Shown here one piece after another: positions 37,405 through 45,948 of a DNA stretch of 64,000 nucleotides. The notes under the pieces were generated by a model. The model ran no database searches and was not told the origin of the DNA. It saw nothing but the letters and a program-made list of their open reading frames with translations. The first letter of the stretch is position 1; each line of letters opens with the position of its first letter. Source of the DNA: Paracoccus rhizosphaerae (lineage in GTDB: Bacteria; Pseudomonadota; Alphaproteobacteria; Rhodobacterales; Rhodobacteraceae); the NCBI RefSeq assembly GCF_026162645.1, contig NZ_JAOTBE010000003.1, positions 81,866 to 145,865 on the forward strand. The letters run 5' to 3'. A program made the translations under genes and the position numbers.

Positions 37405-37830
37405 CCTGTTTCCCGTGCCTGTCCCCACCCCCGCCGGTTGATCCGACGGGCCAGGATTCGCGCGGCTTGGCGGCGTGAAGACAGAAACAGCGCCACCCTG
37501 CGGCCAAAATGGCCGCATGAGGGGCGTCAGCCCGTTTCCGATCACAGACACAGATCCAGGCACGCCGATGGCAGTCGGCATTCATGAACCCGAAGGCGAA
37601 GATGTTCGCCCGGCCGTTTCCTGAAGGATCGCAAGATCCGTTCATGAGGTCCGGCCCGTCCCCCAAGCGACGTGAATCGCAAGGAGCAAACTAGCGCCAG
37701 CAGCGCGCGCCCCGCAACCGAACTATGCGCTTGACAGCGACTTGCCTAAATCGAATCTGCGATGCCTTTGACTCGATTGTCAAAAATACCAACTCGCTGA
37801 ATTCGTGCCATTTTCCTGTCTCGCAGGCGC
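37405..37830. other. dnaA-rpsT intergenic region with a hairpin; no clear oriC
   Basis: About 425 bases without genes, the obvious site for dnaA regulation and a possible origin. I could find no consensus DnaA box (TTATCCACA or its complement). A 7-bp perfect stem TGCGGCC-AAAAT-GGCCGCA lies at 37499-37517. The segment 37740-37810 is A/T-richer than its surroundings and may hold the dnaA promoter. Origin status is therefore unproven. Confidence 0.45.
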
Positions 37831-37869
37831 AGAAAGAAAAATCGGGCGCGGCTTTGTCAGCCACACCCG
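37831..37869 (-). terminator. Rho-independent terminator of rpsT
   Basis: On the minus strand an 11-bp stem (CGGGTGTGGCT with AGCCGCGCCCG, two G-U pairs, loop GACAA) is followed by ATTTTTCTTTCT. It sits about 56 bases past the rpsT stop and should separate rpsT from dnaA. Confidence 0.88.
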
Positions 37870-37925
37870 ATGCGGTGTTTTCAAGCACTTCCTGCGGATG
37901 ATGCAGCCGCAGGATCGACCGTGTT

Positions 37926-38195
37926 TCAGGCCGCCGACAGCGCCTTCACGCGGGCCGCCAGGCGCGAGATCTTGCGCGATGCAGTGTTCTTGTGAACGAC
38001 GCCCTTGGTGACGCCACGCATCAGCTCGGGCTGGGCGTTCCGCAGGGCTTCTTTCGCGGCGTCGGCATTGCCCGAGGCGATCGCCTCTTCGACCTTGCGC
38101 AGGAACGTGCGGATGCGCGAGCGGCGGGCCTTGTTGACATCGGTGCGACGTTCGATCTGGCGGGCGCGTTTCTTGGACTGGGGCGTGTTGGCCAT
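37926..38195 (-). CDS. rpsT: 30S ribosomal protein S20
   Basis: An 89-residue basic protein beginning [17 protein letters not shown] and ending in [15 protein letters not shown], the S20 pattern of helices that bind 16S rRNA. S20 in other bacteria regulates its own synthesis. An AGGAA site lies 7 bases before the ATG. That site overlaps the stop codon of a 15-codon leader ORF at 38206-38253. Confidence 0.97.
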   Translation of the reverse strand: MANTPQSKKRARQIERRTDVNKARRSRIRTFLRKVEEAIASGNADAAKEALRNAQPELMRGVTKGVVHKNTASRKISRLAARVKALSAA

Positions 38196-38205
38196 GGGTG
38201 TCTTC

Positions 38206-38253
38206 CTATCGGGTCGGTTGCATGTCTAAATTTCGAACGTGCAAAAGCCCCAT
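38206..38253 (-). other. Candidate 15-residue leader ORF before rpsT
   Basis: On the minus strand an ATG at 38253 opens a 15-codon frame ([15 protein letters not shown]) that stops with TAG at 38208-38206. The TAG lies inside the rpsT ribosome binding site (ATAGGAAG). The leader ATG has the same 11-base upstream element as rpsT: CCCGATAGGAA at 38271-38261 and again at 38213-38203, each 7 bases from its start. This arrangement would couple leader and rpsT translation. No homology known; translation is unproven. Confidence 0.4.
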
Positions 38254-38352
38254 GACGCCGTTCCTATCGGGAACGGACATGATTCTTGCCAAAGCGGGCC
38301 CACACGCATGTAAGGCTGCGCCTATAATGCAAGGCGCAGCGGAAGGAAACCC

Positions 38353-39129
38353 TTATCTGTCGCGGAACTGGGCTTCGCGCTTTTCCAGGAAGGCGGCCAT
38401 GCCTTCCTTCTGATCCTCGGTCGCGAACAGCGCGTGGAAGGACCGGCGCTCGAACAGCAGCCCCTCGCGCAGGGTCGTCTCATAGGCGCGGTTGACGGCC
38501 TCCTTGACGGTCTTGGTGGCGATCTGGGACTTCTCGGCGATCTTGCGGGCGGCGGTCAGCGCCTCGGGGATCAGCTTTGCGGTCGGCACGACGCGGCTGA
38601 CAAGGCCGGAACGTTCGGCTTCGGCCGCGTCCATGAACCGGCCGGTCAGGTTCATATCCATGGCCTTGGACTTGCCGACGAAGCGGGTCAGGCGCTGTGT
38701 GCCGCCGATGCCGGCGACGACGCCCAGGTTGATCTCGGGCTGGCCGAACTTGGCATTCTCAGCGCAAATGATGAAGTCGCAGACCATCGCCAGTTCGCAG
38801 CCGCCGCCCAGGGCATAGCCGCTGACGGCCGCGATGATCGGCTTGCGCACCCGACCGATCGCCTCGATCTGGGCGCCGAACAGGTCTTGGCTATAGACTT
38901 CGACGAAGGATTTCTGCGACATCTCCTTGATGTCGGCGCCCGCGGCGAAGGCCTTTTCGCTGCCGGTCAGGACGATGCATCGGATCTTGTCGTTGCGGTC
39001 GGCCTCGGTCATGGCGGCAGACAGCTCGTCCAGAAGCGTGGCGTTCAGCGCGTTCAGCGCCTCGGGACGGTTTAGCCGGATCAGGGCGACCTCGTCCTCG
39101 ACTTCCACGATGATGGTTTCGTAAGCCAT
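38353..39129 (-). CDS. Enoyl-CoA hydratase
   Basis: A 258-residue crotonase-fold enzyme hydrating trans-2-enoyl-CoA in beta-oxidation. Visible: the oxyanion-hole segment [26 protein letters not shown] with the first catalytic Glu, and [20 protein letters not shown] with the second. Length and motifs match short-chain FadB1-like hydratases. The ATG at 39129 ([12 protein letters not shown]) is the family start; an upstream reading to 39288 is Arg/Ala-rich. It lies between rpsT and mutM on the same strand, 71 bases after mutM. Confidence 0.92.
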   Translation of the reverse strand: MAYETIIVEVEDEVALIRLNRPEALNALNATLLDELSAAMTEADRNDKIRCIVLTGSEKAFAAGADIKEMSQKSFVEVYSQDLFGAQIEAIGRVRKPIIAAVSGYALGGGCELAMVCDFIICAENAKFGQPEINLGVVAGIGGTQRLTRFVGKSKAMDMNLTGRFMDAAEAERSGLVSRVVPTAKLIPEALTAARKIAEKSQIATKTVKEAVNRAYETTLREGLLFERRSFHALFATEDQKEGMAAFLEKREAQFRDR

Positions 39130-39200
39130 AGGCTTGGACCTCGTTGCCAATTTGCATTGGCTGCGACTCCTAGCAGCACGGCGCGCAAAAATCCAAGGGT

Positions 39201-40046
39201 TCAGCGCTGGCAGCCCGGGCACCAGAAGCTGGACCGCCCCGACTGCACGATCCGGCGCAGCGTTCCGCCGCATCCGTCGCGCAGGCAAGGCTGGCCTTCG
39301 CGGTCATAGGCGCGGAAGCTGTGCTGGAAATAGCCCAACTCTCCGCTGGCCTGCCGGTGGTCGCGCAGCGACGATCCGCCGGCGGCGATCGCGTCTGCCA
39401 GGACATCGCGGATGTGGCCCACCAGCGCGGCAATTCGGGCGGCGCCGATTCGTCCTGCCGCCCGGCGCGGATCGATCCCCGCCCGCCACAGCGCTTCGCT
39501 GACATAGATGTTGCCCAGCCCCGCCACGATCCGCTGGTCCAGCAGCGCCTGCTTGACCGGCACCCGGCGCCCGGCAAAGGCCGCGGCCAGATAAGCGGGC
39601 GTGAAGGCTGCATCGAAGGGTTCGGGCCCCAGGTGGTCCAGCAGCGGGTGGCTGGTTCCTTCGCGGATCAGGTCCACCATGCCGAAGCGGCGGGCGTCGT
39701 TGAAGGTGATCGTCGTCCCGGCCTGGGTCGTCAGCACCACATGGTCGTGACGCGCGATGATGCCGGGGTCGCGGTGAAAGCCCGCCAGCCCCGCACCCTC
39801 GACCAGCATCCGGCCCGACATGCCCAGGTGCCACAGGACCGTCCCGCCCCGGTCCAGATCCGCCAGCAGGTATTTCGACCGGCGCCGCAGCTGCGTCACG
39901 GTCGCGCCCGTCAGCACCTGCACCAGGTCCACCGGCATCGGCCAGCGCAGGTCCGGTCGGCGGACCTCGACCCGCGCGATGCGCGCGCCCTCCAGATGGG
40001 GCAGCAGTCCGCGGCGGACGGTTTCGACTTCGGGCAGTTCTGGCAC
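39201..40046 (-). CDS. mutM: Formamidopyrimidine-DNA glycosylase MutM/Fpg
   Basis: A 281-residue base excision glycosylase/AP lyase that removes oxidised purines such as 8-oxoguanine. It begins with GTG (read as Met) followed by [12 protein letters not shown], so that after Met removal Pro2 is the catalytic N-terminus. The C-terminal zinc finger ([27 protein letters not shown]) is complete. A longer frame to 40148 would bury the catalytic Pro and is rejected. It is divergent from ubiE. Confidence 0.95.
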   Translation of the reverse strand: MPELPEVETVRRGLLPHLEGARIARVEVRRPDLRWPMPVDLVQVLTGATVTQLRRRSKYLLADLDRGGTVLWHLGMSGRMLVEGAGLAGFHRDPGIIARHDHVVLTTQAGTTITFNDARRFGMVDLIREGTSHPLLDHLGPEPFDAAFTPAYLAAAFAGRRVPVKQALLDQRIVAGLGNIYVSEALWRAGIDPRRAAGRIGAARIAALVGHIRDVLADAIAAGGSSLRDHRQASGELGYFQHSFRAYDREGQPCLRDGCGGTLRRIVQSGRSSFWCPGCQR

Positions 40047-40146
40047 GGGGTTCCCTTTCGTCGCATTGCACCCAGGGTGCATCGCGGTCATTGTGCCCAC
40101 GGCAGGCCGGACATATCTGGCAATGGAACAGGCAAACGGCAAGCGC

Positions 40147-40893
40147 ATGACGGACAGCAGACAGACCCATTTCGGCTTCCAGACCGTGGACGAGGATCAG
40201 AAGGCCGGAATGGTGCATCAGGTCTTCTCCAGCGTCGCATCGCGTTACGACGTCATGAACGACCTGATGAGCGTGGGCATCCACCGCATCTGGAAGACGG
40301 CGCTGATGGACTGGCTGGCGCCGCGCAACGGGCAGCACCTTCTGGACGTGGCGGGCGGCACCGGCGACGTGGCGTTCCGGTTCCTGGACCGCGCGCCGCA
40401 GGGCCGCGTCACCGTCTGCGACATGACCGAATCCATGCTGGTCGAGGGGCGAAAGCGTGCCGAGGCCGCCGCAAAGGCCGACCGCCTGTCTTGGGTCACC
40501 GGCGACGCCATGGCGCTGCCCTTCGCTGACAACAGCTTCGACCGCTATACGATCAGCTTCGGCATTCGCAACGTGACACGGATCCCCGATGCTTTGTCCG
40601 AGGCTTATCGCGTCCTGCGTCCCGGCGGCCGGCTGATGGTGCTGGAGTTCAGCCAGATCCCGGTCCCCGCCATGCAATGGGCCTATGATCGCTACAGCTT
40701 CAACGTGATCCCGGCGATGGGGCAGGCGGTGACGGGCGACCGCGACAGCTATCAGTATCTGGTCGAATCGATCCGCCGCTTCCCCGACCAGGAGACGTTC
40801 GCCCAGATGATCCGCGACGCAAGCTTCGACCGCGTGCAGTGGCGCAACCTGTCGATGGGCATAGCCGCGCTGCATTCCGGCTGGAAGCTCTGA
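40147..40893 (+). CDS. ubiE: Ubiquinone/menaquinone C-methyltransferase UbiE
   Basis: A 248-residue SAM-dependent methyltransferase of quinone biosynthesis. The SAM motif is [17 protein letters not shown]; other UbiE hallmarks are [36 protein letters not shown] at the start and [33 protein letters not shown]. It methylates the ubiquinone ring carbon. I use the ATG at 40147; an in-frame ATG at 40123 adds eight residues and cannot be excluded because neither has a strong ribosome site. Followed 3 bases later by ubiB. Confidence 0.95.
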   Translation: MTDSRQTHFGFQTVDEDQKAGMVHQVFSSVASRYDVMNDLMSVGIHRIWKTALMDWLAPRNGQHLLDVAGGTGDVAFRFLDRAPQGRVTVCDMTESMLVEGRKRAEAAAKADRLSWVTGDAMALPFADNSFDRYTISFGIRNVTRIPDALSEAYRVLRPGGRLMVLEFSQIPVPAMQWAYDRYSFNVIPAMGQAVTGDRDSYQYLVESIRRFPDQETFAQMIRDASFDRVQWRNLSMGIAALHSGWKL

Positions 40894-40896
40894 CGC

Positions 40897-42432
40897 GTGC
40901 GCGGCCCACACAACATCCTGCGGCTGATCCGCACCGGCGCCACGTTCGAACGGACGGGCGCCATGGCCGCTGTCCTGGATGCGGTCGATGCGCCCGTGCG
41001 TCTGCGGCTGGCGGCGCGCGTGCTGGGCTGGCCGTTCCGCTGGCTGGGCTATCGCGGCGACCCGTCGCTGCCGCCGATCACGCGGGCGATCACCGCGCTG
41101 GGGCCGGCCTACATCAAGTTCGGGCAGATCCTCTCGACCCGCGCCGACGTGGTGGGGCCGGAACTTGCGGGGCAGCTGCGGATGCTGCAGGACCGCCTGC
41201 CGCCCTTCCCGACGCATGTCGCGAAAGAGGCCGTGGCCCTGGAACTGCGCGCCCCGGTCGATCAGCTGTTCTCGGAATTCTCGGAACCCGTCGCGGCGGC
41301 ATCCATTGCCCAGGTCCATCGCGCTCGCGTGCGGGAAACGGGGCGCGAGGTTGCCGTCAAGGTCGTGCGCCCCGGCATCGGCCCCGCCTTCAAGCGCGAC
41401 ATCGACGCCTTCCACTTCGGCGCCCGCCTGATCGAGATCCTGTCGCCCTCGACCCGCCGCCTGCGGCCGCGCGATGTCGTGCGCCATTTCGAACAGACCG
41501 TCACCGGCGAGCAGGACCTGCGCCTCGAAGCCGCCGCCGCGTCTGAATTCGCCGAGAACACGGCCCGCGACACGGGCTTCCAGGTGCCGCTGCCGCACTG
41601 GACCCTGTCCAGCCGCCGGGTGCTGACCGCCGACTGGGCCGAGGGGCTGCCAATGGGCGACCGCGACGCGTTGATCGCGGCGGGCCACGACGTGACCGAC
41701 CTGGCCCGCCGGGTGATCCAGCTGTTCCTGTCCCATGCCCTGCGCGACGGGTTCTTCCATGCCGACATGCATCACGGCAACCTGAAGGTGGCCGCGAACG
41801 GCAACATCATCGCCTATGACTTCGGCATCATGGGAGAGATCGACGACTATACCCGACGGGTCTATGCGCAGATCATCTATGGCTTCATCCAGCGCGATTA
41901 CCGCATGGTGGCCCGCGTCCATTTCGAGGCGGGCTACGTCCCCCGCGACCGCGACGAGGCCGCCTTCGCCCGCGCACTGCGCGCTGTGGGCGAACCGATC
42001 TTCGGTGCCGATGCCAGCCGCATCAGCATGGCCAACCTGCTGTCCTACCTGTTCGAGGTGACCGAGCGTTTCGGCATGCCCACCCGGACCGAGCTGATCC
42101 TGCTGCAGCGCACCATGGTCGTGGTCGAGGGCGTGGCCCGGTCGCTGGACCCGCAGCTGAACATCTGGGAAGCCGCCAAGCCCGTCGTCTCGGACTATAT
42201 CAAGGCGGGCGTCGGTCCCAAGGCCGCCCTGACCGACCTGACCCATGTGGCGCAGACGGTCGGCCGCTTCGGACCGCTGCTGCCCGCCATCGTCGAACAG
42301 ATGCTGTGGGAGCGCGCCCACCCCGAGGAGGCGCGCCTGACCCTGATCCAGCCGCGCCCCGCCCTGCCGCTGTGGCTTGTCACCGTTCTGGCGCTGGCGG
42401 CAGGCACGGGAATCGGGCTGGCGCTGGCCTGA
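40897..42432 (+). CDS. ubiB: UbiB-family ubiquinone biosynthesis ATPase/kinase-like protein
   Basis: A 511-residue membrane-associated protein-kinase-like ATPase needed for ubiquinone synthesis. The KxGQ motif is in IKFGQILSTRADVVGPE, the Ala-rich loop in AAASIAQVHRARVR, VAVKVVRPG carries the Lys, and DGFFHADMHHGNLKV and IAYDFGIMGE are the catalytic-like loops. Two hydrophobic segments sit at the C-terminus. GTG start at 40897, 3 bases after ubiE, so one operon. Its stop abuts that of the convergent gene with no bases between. Confidence 0.93.
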   Translation: MRGPHNILRLIRTGATFERTGAMAAVLDAVDAPVRLRLAARVLGWPFRWLGYRGDPSLPPITRAITALGPAYIKFGQILSTRADVVGPELAGQLRMLQDRLPPFPTHVAKEAVALELRAPVDQLFSEFSEPVAAASIAQVHRARVRETGREVAVKVVRPGIGPAFKRDIDAFHFGARLIEILSPSTRRLRPRDVVRHFEQTVTGEQDLRLEAAAASEFAENTARDTGFQVPLPHWTLSSRRVLTADWAEGLPMGDRDALIAAGHDVTDLARRVIQLFLSHALRDGFFHADMHHGNLKVAANGNIIAYDFGIMGEIDDYTRRVYAQIIYGFIQRDYRMVARVHFEAGYVPRDRDEAAFARALRAVGEPIFGADASRISMANLLSYLFEVTERFGMPTRTELILLQRTMVVVEGVARSLDPQLNIWEAAKPVVSDYIKAGVGPKAALTDLTHVAQTVGRFGPLLPAIVEQMLWERAHPEEARLTLIQPRPALPLWLVTVLALAAGTGIGLALA

Positions 42433-42780
42433 TCAGAAGCAGAGGATCTCGGCCTCGGCCTCGGCCCGGCGCAGGGTGGCGACGGTTTCCGTCAGCGCGG
42501 CCATGCCCCGGAACATGCCCGAACGCTCGCCCGTCGTCTGGCGCATCCGCAGCACGGTCTCGGCGCTGACGTAATCCTTGTAGGGCAGCACCTCGGCGAT
42601 GCGGTCGATCGCGCAGGAACAGCGGTCCAGCATGTCGCGCGTCTGGCCGTTCGCCGCCATGCAGGCGAAGACGTATTCGGCGCGCGCATTGGTCGGATAG
42701 TCATTGACGGCCTGCGCATGGACCGGCGCCGCCAGCAGCGCAAGCACCGCCAGCGAGGCCGCCCGAAGCGGGCGGGTCAT
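42433..42780 (-). CDS. Small secreted Cys-rich hypothetical protein
   Basis: A 115-residue exported protein with a signal peptide ending near VHAQA. The mature part has Cys residues in VFACMAANGQ and DRCSCAIDRIAEVLPYKDYV, plus a near-terminal Cys (EILCF). That C-x14-C-x-C arrangement suggests disulfides or metal binding. Family not recognised. It overlaps the upstream gene by 4 bases (ATGA) and ends directly against ubiB. Its location below the FIST/kinase operon hints at a quinoprotein-linked periplasmic role. Confidence 0.65.
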   Translation of the reverse strand: MTRPLRAASLAVLALLAAPVHAQAVNDYPTNARAEYVFACMAANGQTRDMLDRCSCAIDRIAEVLPYKDYVSAETVLRMRQTTGERSGMFRGMAALTETVATLRRAEAEAEILCF

Positions 42781-43388
42781 TCCAGCACCAGTTCGTTGCG
42801 ATAGCCGGGCGTGTCCCCGGTGTCGGCGCGCAACTCTCGGATCGGGTCCGTGGGATCGCCCATCACGAAGGTCAGGGTCAGGGACTGAAAGCCGTTCATG
42901 CGCTCGGCGTTCGGGTCCTCCTCGAACGGGTGGAAGGTGGCGGTGGTGACATCACCGTCGTGCGCGATCTCTCCGCCGCGGAACAGCGCGTCCTTCATCC
43001 GGTTGCGGATATAGTGCGGGCTGCCGCCGGTCAGCGTCGCCATGTCCCGCGCGGTCTGTTCCAGAAAGAAGGTCAGCACCGGATCGCCGCCCGAGATCGG
43101 GAACGGCCCGATCTTGCGATCACGGCTTTCGGTCGTCTGGGTCAGTTCCAGCACCGGCTGCCCGTCGCTGGGGTCGACCCCTTCGGCCAGGATCAGGGCG
43201 CCATCGGCGGTGGGGCTGAAGCCCTCGGCGGCGGGACCCTCGACCGTCATGCGATAGTCCAGCCGGTCGTCGCCCAGGTCCCAGGGGCCGCGTTCGGCGA
43301 AGACGGCGTCGCCGGCCTCGGCCGCCAGGACGGGCAGCGGCGACAGGGTGGCAAGTCCCAGCCAGCAGGCTGCAATGGCGCGTTTCAT
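42777..43388 (-). CDS. Secreted hypothetical protein beside the FIST/kinase operon
   Basis: A 203-residue exported protein with a signal peptide ending near VLAAEA. The mature part is beta-rich (WDLGDDRLDYRMTVEGP, LTGGSPHYIRNRMKDALFRGG) and lacks an obvious catalytic motif. I do not recognise the family. It precedes the small Cys-rich gene with ATGA overlap and follows the hybrid kinase by 87 bases on the same strand, so the two secreted orphans form a unit within or behind that operon. The ATG at 43388 is chosen because it begins the signal peptide. Confidence 0.65.
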   Translation of the reverse strand: MKRAIAACWLGLATLSPLPVLAAEAGDAVFAERGPWDLGDDRLDYRMTVEGPAAEGFSPTADGALILAEGVDPSDGQPVLELTQTTESRDRKIGPFPISGGDPVLTFFLEQTARDMATLTGGSPHYIRNRMKDALFRGGEIAHDGDVTTATFHPFEEDPNAERMNGFQSLTLTFVMGDPTDPIRELRADTGDTPGYRNELVLE

Positions 43389-43475
43389 CTCAGGTCCTCC
43401 CAAATTCTCCGGGGGCATGATGCGTGGTGCCGCCCCCGGCGCAAGCCCCGCCAGGAGACGCATCCTCCCTTGGTC

Positions 43476-44798
43476 TTAGGCCATCAGGCGGCCCAGCATG
43501 TCGGCCAGCTCGGTCGGTCGGACGGGCTTTTCCAGAAGGTGCACGTCCATCGCGGCGCAGACGCGGGCGATGGCCGGGTCGCGATGCGCGGTGATCATCA
43601 CCGCCGGCACCGGCCGGTCCGAGGCTGCCCGCAACGCCTCGACGGCGGCAAAGCCGGTTTCTCCGTTCTCAAGGTGATAGTCCGCCAGGATCACGTCCGG
43701 CGGCTCTTCGCCCATGGTGGCCAGTGCCTCGGCCGTGTCGCCGGCGATGCGGGGCACCATGCCAAGGCGGTCGCGCAGGATCATCTCGTATCCGCGGCGC
43801 ATGTCGGAGTCGTTCTCGACCACCAGAGCCACACGTCCGCGCAACGCCAGCATCGCCACGTCGACCGTCCGAAGCGCCGGATCGGGTCCGCCGTCGATCA
43901 GCGGCAGGCCGACGCGGAACGCGGTGCCGCGCATTGCCTCGGAGTTCAGGCTGAGCGGATGGCCAAGCTTGGCGCAGGCGCGGCGCACGATCGACAGCCC
44001 CAGCCCCATGCCGGGCGTGGCAGCATCGCTGGACAGGCGCTGAAACTCATCGAAGATGCGGTTGCGGTCCACGGCGGGAATGCCCACCCCGGTGTCATAG
44101 ACGCACAGCCAGCACATCCCGCCCCGGCGCCGCGCGCCCACCGCGACGCCGCCGCGCTGCGTGTACTTGATGGCGTTCGATACCAGGTTCTGCGCGATGC
44201 GGCGCAGGAAGATCGGGTCGCTTTCAACGACGTTGCCGGTGGGCATGAAGGTCAGCCGCAAACCCTTGGCCTCGGCCAAGGGGGCGAATTCGGCGGCCAG
44301 TCGGCGAAACAGGTCGTCCAGCGCGACGGGCTGGCGGTTGAACTCGATCCGCTGGCTGTCGAGCCGAGAGATGTCCAGAACCGCATGCATCAGCTGTTCG
44401 ACCGATTCGAAGGCGCTGCCAAGCCGGTCCGTCAGTTCGGCCTGGTGTTCGTCCATCCGCGTATCGGCCAGCGCCGACAGGAACAGCCGTGCGGCCGACA
44501 GGGGCTGCAGCAGATCGTGGCTGGCCGCGCGCAGGAAGCGGGTCTTCGACCGGTTCGCCTCTTCGGCGGCAGCGCGGGCGACGGCCAGTTCGCGGTTCCT
44601 CTGCGACAGGTCGGCCATGGCGCGTTCCAGGTCGCGCGTGCGGGCCAGGACCTCCTGCTCAAGCGCGACGGCAGCCTGGAACATCGACCAGGCCGAGCCG
44701 CGCGACTCCTCCAGCCGGTCGATGCGGTCGATCAGCACCTGGTTGATCCTGGTCAGCTTCTCGATCTGCCGGGCCGGCGGATCATCGTCACGCAGCAT
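43476..44798 (-). CDS. Soluble hybrid histidine kinase with C-terminal receiver
   Basis: A 440-residue cytoplasmic hybrid kinase with no membrane segment. A coiled-coil start (about 10-90) is followed by the H-box FLRAASHDLLQPLSAARL with the phospho-His, ATPase motifs (NLVSNAIKYT, VYDTGVGIP, GMGLGLSIVRR), and a receiver with the phospho-Asp in VILADYHLENG and Lys in LEKPVRP. It resembles ErcS'/NahK-type kinases beside quinoprotein genes and may correspond to FlhS of P. denitrificans, which controls methylotrophy; that link is inference. Its start overlaps the FIST gene end by 11 bases. Confidence 0.88.
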   Translation of the reverse strand: MLRDDDPPARQIEKLTRINQVLIDRIDRLEESRGSAWSMFQAAVALEQEVLARTRDLERAMADLSQRNRELAVARAAAEEANRSKTRFLRAASHDLLQPLSAARLFLSALADTRMDEHQAELTDRLGSAFESVEQLMHAVLDISRLDSQRIEFNRQPVALDDLFRRLAAEFAPLAEAKGLRLTFMPTGNVVESDPIFLRRIAQNLVSNAIKYTQRGGVAVGARRRGGMCWLCVYDTGVGIPAVDRNRIFDEFQRLSSDAATPGMGLGLSIVRRACAKLGHPLSLNSEAMRGTAFRVGLPLIDGGPDPALRTVDVAMLALRGRVALVVENDSDMRRGYEMILRDRLGMVPRIAGDTAEALATMGEEPPDVILADYHLENGETGFAAVEALRAASDRPVPAVMITAHRDPAIARVCAAMDVHLLEKPVRPTELADMLGRLMA

Positions 44799-45948
44799 CG
44801 CCAGCCCCGCCCGGATCCATGAAGGCCAGGCCGACGAAGGTCTGGTTCACGTGCATGCCGCTGTGCTGTTCTCCATAGGTGTTGAACCCCGCGACGCGGT
44901 GGCGGCGATAGATGTCGGACATGCAGCCGATCAGGCCCGCCCGCTCCAGCGCCAGGCGGCGCAGGATGCAGTCGAAGGCCAGGACCATCAGCGGCGGCCT
45001 GGGCAGCGCCTCGAGCGCCTCGGCGAAGCCGCGTGTCATGTCCTCGGCCCGGCCCAGGGTCAGGACGGTGCCGGTGTCGATCGCGGACATCAGCGACAGC
45101 CCACCGTCATCGGTGATCGCGCTGATCGCGCGGACGTGGTGGCGCCGTCCCATGCGCAGCAGCAGCGGGTGGCGCGCAAACTCGGTCGGAGTCAGCGATG
45201 TGCGGGGCAGGCCGGTCAGACGGGCATATTCATCGGCCGCCGGTTCCGCGTTCAATTCCAGAATCCGGCGCTTTTCGGGAATGGCGGAGGTGACGACCGC
45301 GCGCGTCGGCGTGGGGCTGAAATGCGCGAAGGTAACTTCGGTGATGTCGAGGTCGGTCTCGACCAGGACGAAAACCGCGATGTTCGACCGGACCTGCCCC
45401 TCGGCCAGCAGCGATGTGTGTCGGAAATCCAGACCGTCGCCCGCAGACCCGCCGATGACCGGGACCGAGGGAAGGGCCGCATCCAATGTCGCGACCAGTG
45501 CATCCTCCTGGCCCGCCAGCCCGTCGACCAGCAGCAGGCCGAACAGCCGGCGCGAGGGATCGGCGCCGAAGTCCCGGTGCATCGCCCGCAGGCGCGACAT
45601 CCAGTCCGACACCGGCAGCGACGCAAGATCGGGCAAGGTCAGCGTCTTGGCGCGAAAATGGCGCACCGGAAACCCGATCGCAACCACGCTGTCGGTGGAA
45701 TAGCCGCCCGGCCCGATCTCACCGGCCGACGAGCAGCCGACGATGATGCAATCGGCCGGAAGCCCGGCCGCCAGCGCCTCGTGCAGCGCGGCCAGTGCTT
45801 CGCCCTTGGCGCCAAACAGCAGCACGAGCGCGGGATTGGTGCCGCGCAGGCCGTCCAGCAGGGTCGGGACCAGATCGGCCCCACCGCGGTCGGCCTGCAC
45901 AGCAACCGGTCCGGATGCGCCCTCCTTCGCCGCCGGGCCGGTATTCAT
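44788..45948 (-). CDS. FIST-domain sensory protein
   Basis: A 386-residue soluble protein with FIST N and C domains, proposed small-ligand sensors. Segments such as LADLVPTLLDGLRGTNPALVLLFG-like strands and DCIIVGCSSAGEIGPGGYSTDSVVAIGF in the N domain, and MVLAFDCILRRLALERAGLIG with VAGFNTYGEQHSGMHVNQTFVGLAF in the C domain, are typical. It lies between the response regulator (overlapping TAATG) and the hybrid kinase, so it probably feeds a signal to the kinase. The ligand is unknown; a product of alcohol oxidation would fit. Confidence 0.85.
   Translation of the reverse strand: MNTGPAAKEGASGPVAVQADRGGADLVPTLLDGLRGTNPALVLLFGAKGEALAALHEALAAGLPADCIIVGCSSAGEIGPGGYSTDSVVAIGFPVRHFRAKTLTLPDLASLPVSDWMSRLRAMHRDFGADPSRRLFGLLLVDGLAGQEDALVATLDAALPSVPVIGGSAGDGLDFRHTSLLAEGQVRSNIAVFVLVETDLDITEVTFAHFSPTPTRAVVTSAIPEKRRILELNAEPAADEYARLTGLPRTSLTPTEFARHPLLLRMGRRHHVRAISAITDDGGLSLMSAIDTGTVLTLGRAEDMTRGFAEALEALPRPPLMVLAFDCILRRLALERAGLIGCMSDIYRRHRVAGFNTYGEQHSGMHVNQTFVGLAFMDPGGAGDAA

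Noticed and set aside
39304..42321. A 1005-residue minus-strand frame across mutM, ubiE and ubiB
   Set aside because: It is antisense to well-recognised genes, His/Gln/Arg-rich, and matches no domain; a codon-bias shadow of high-GC coding DNA.
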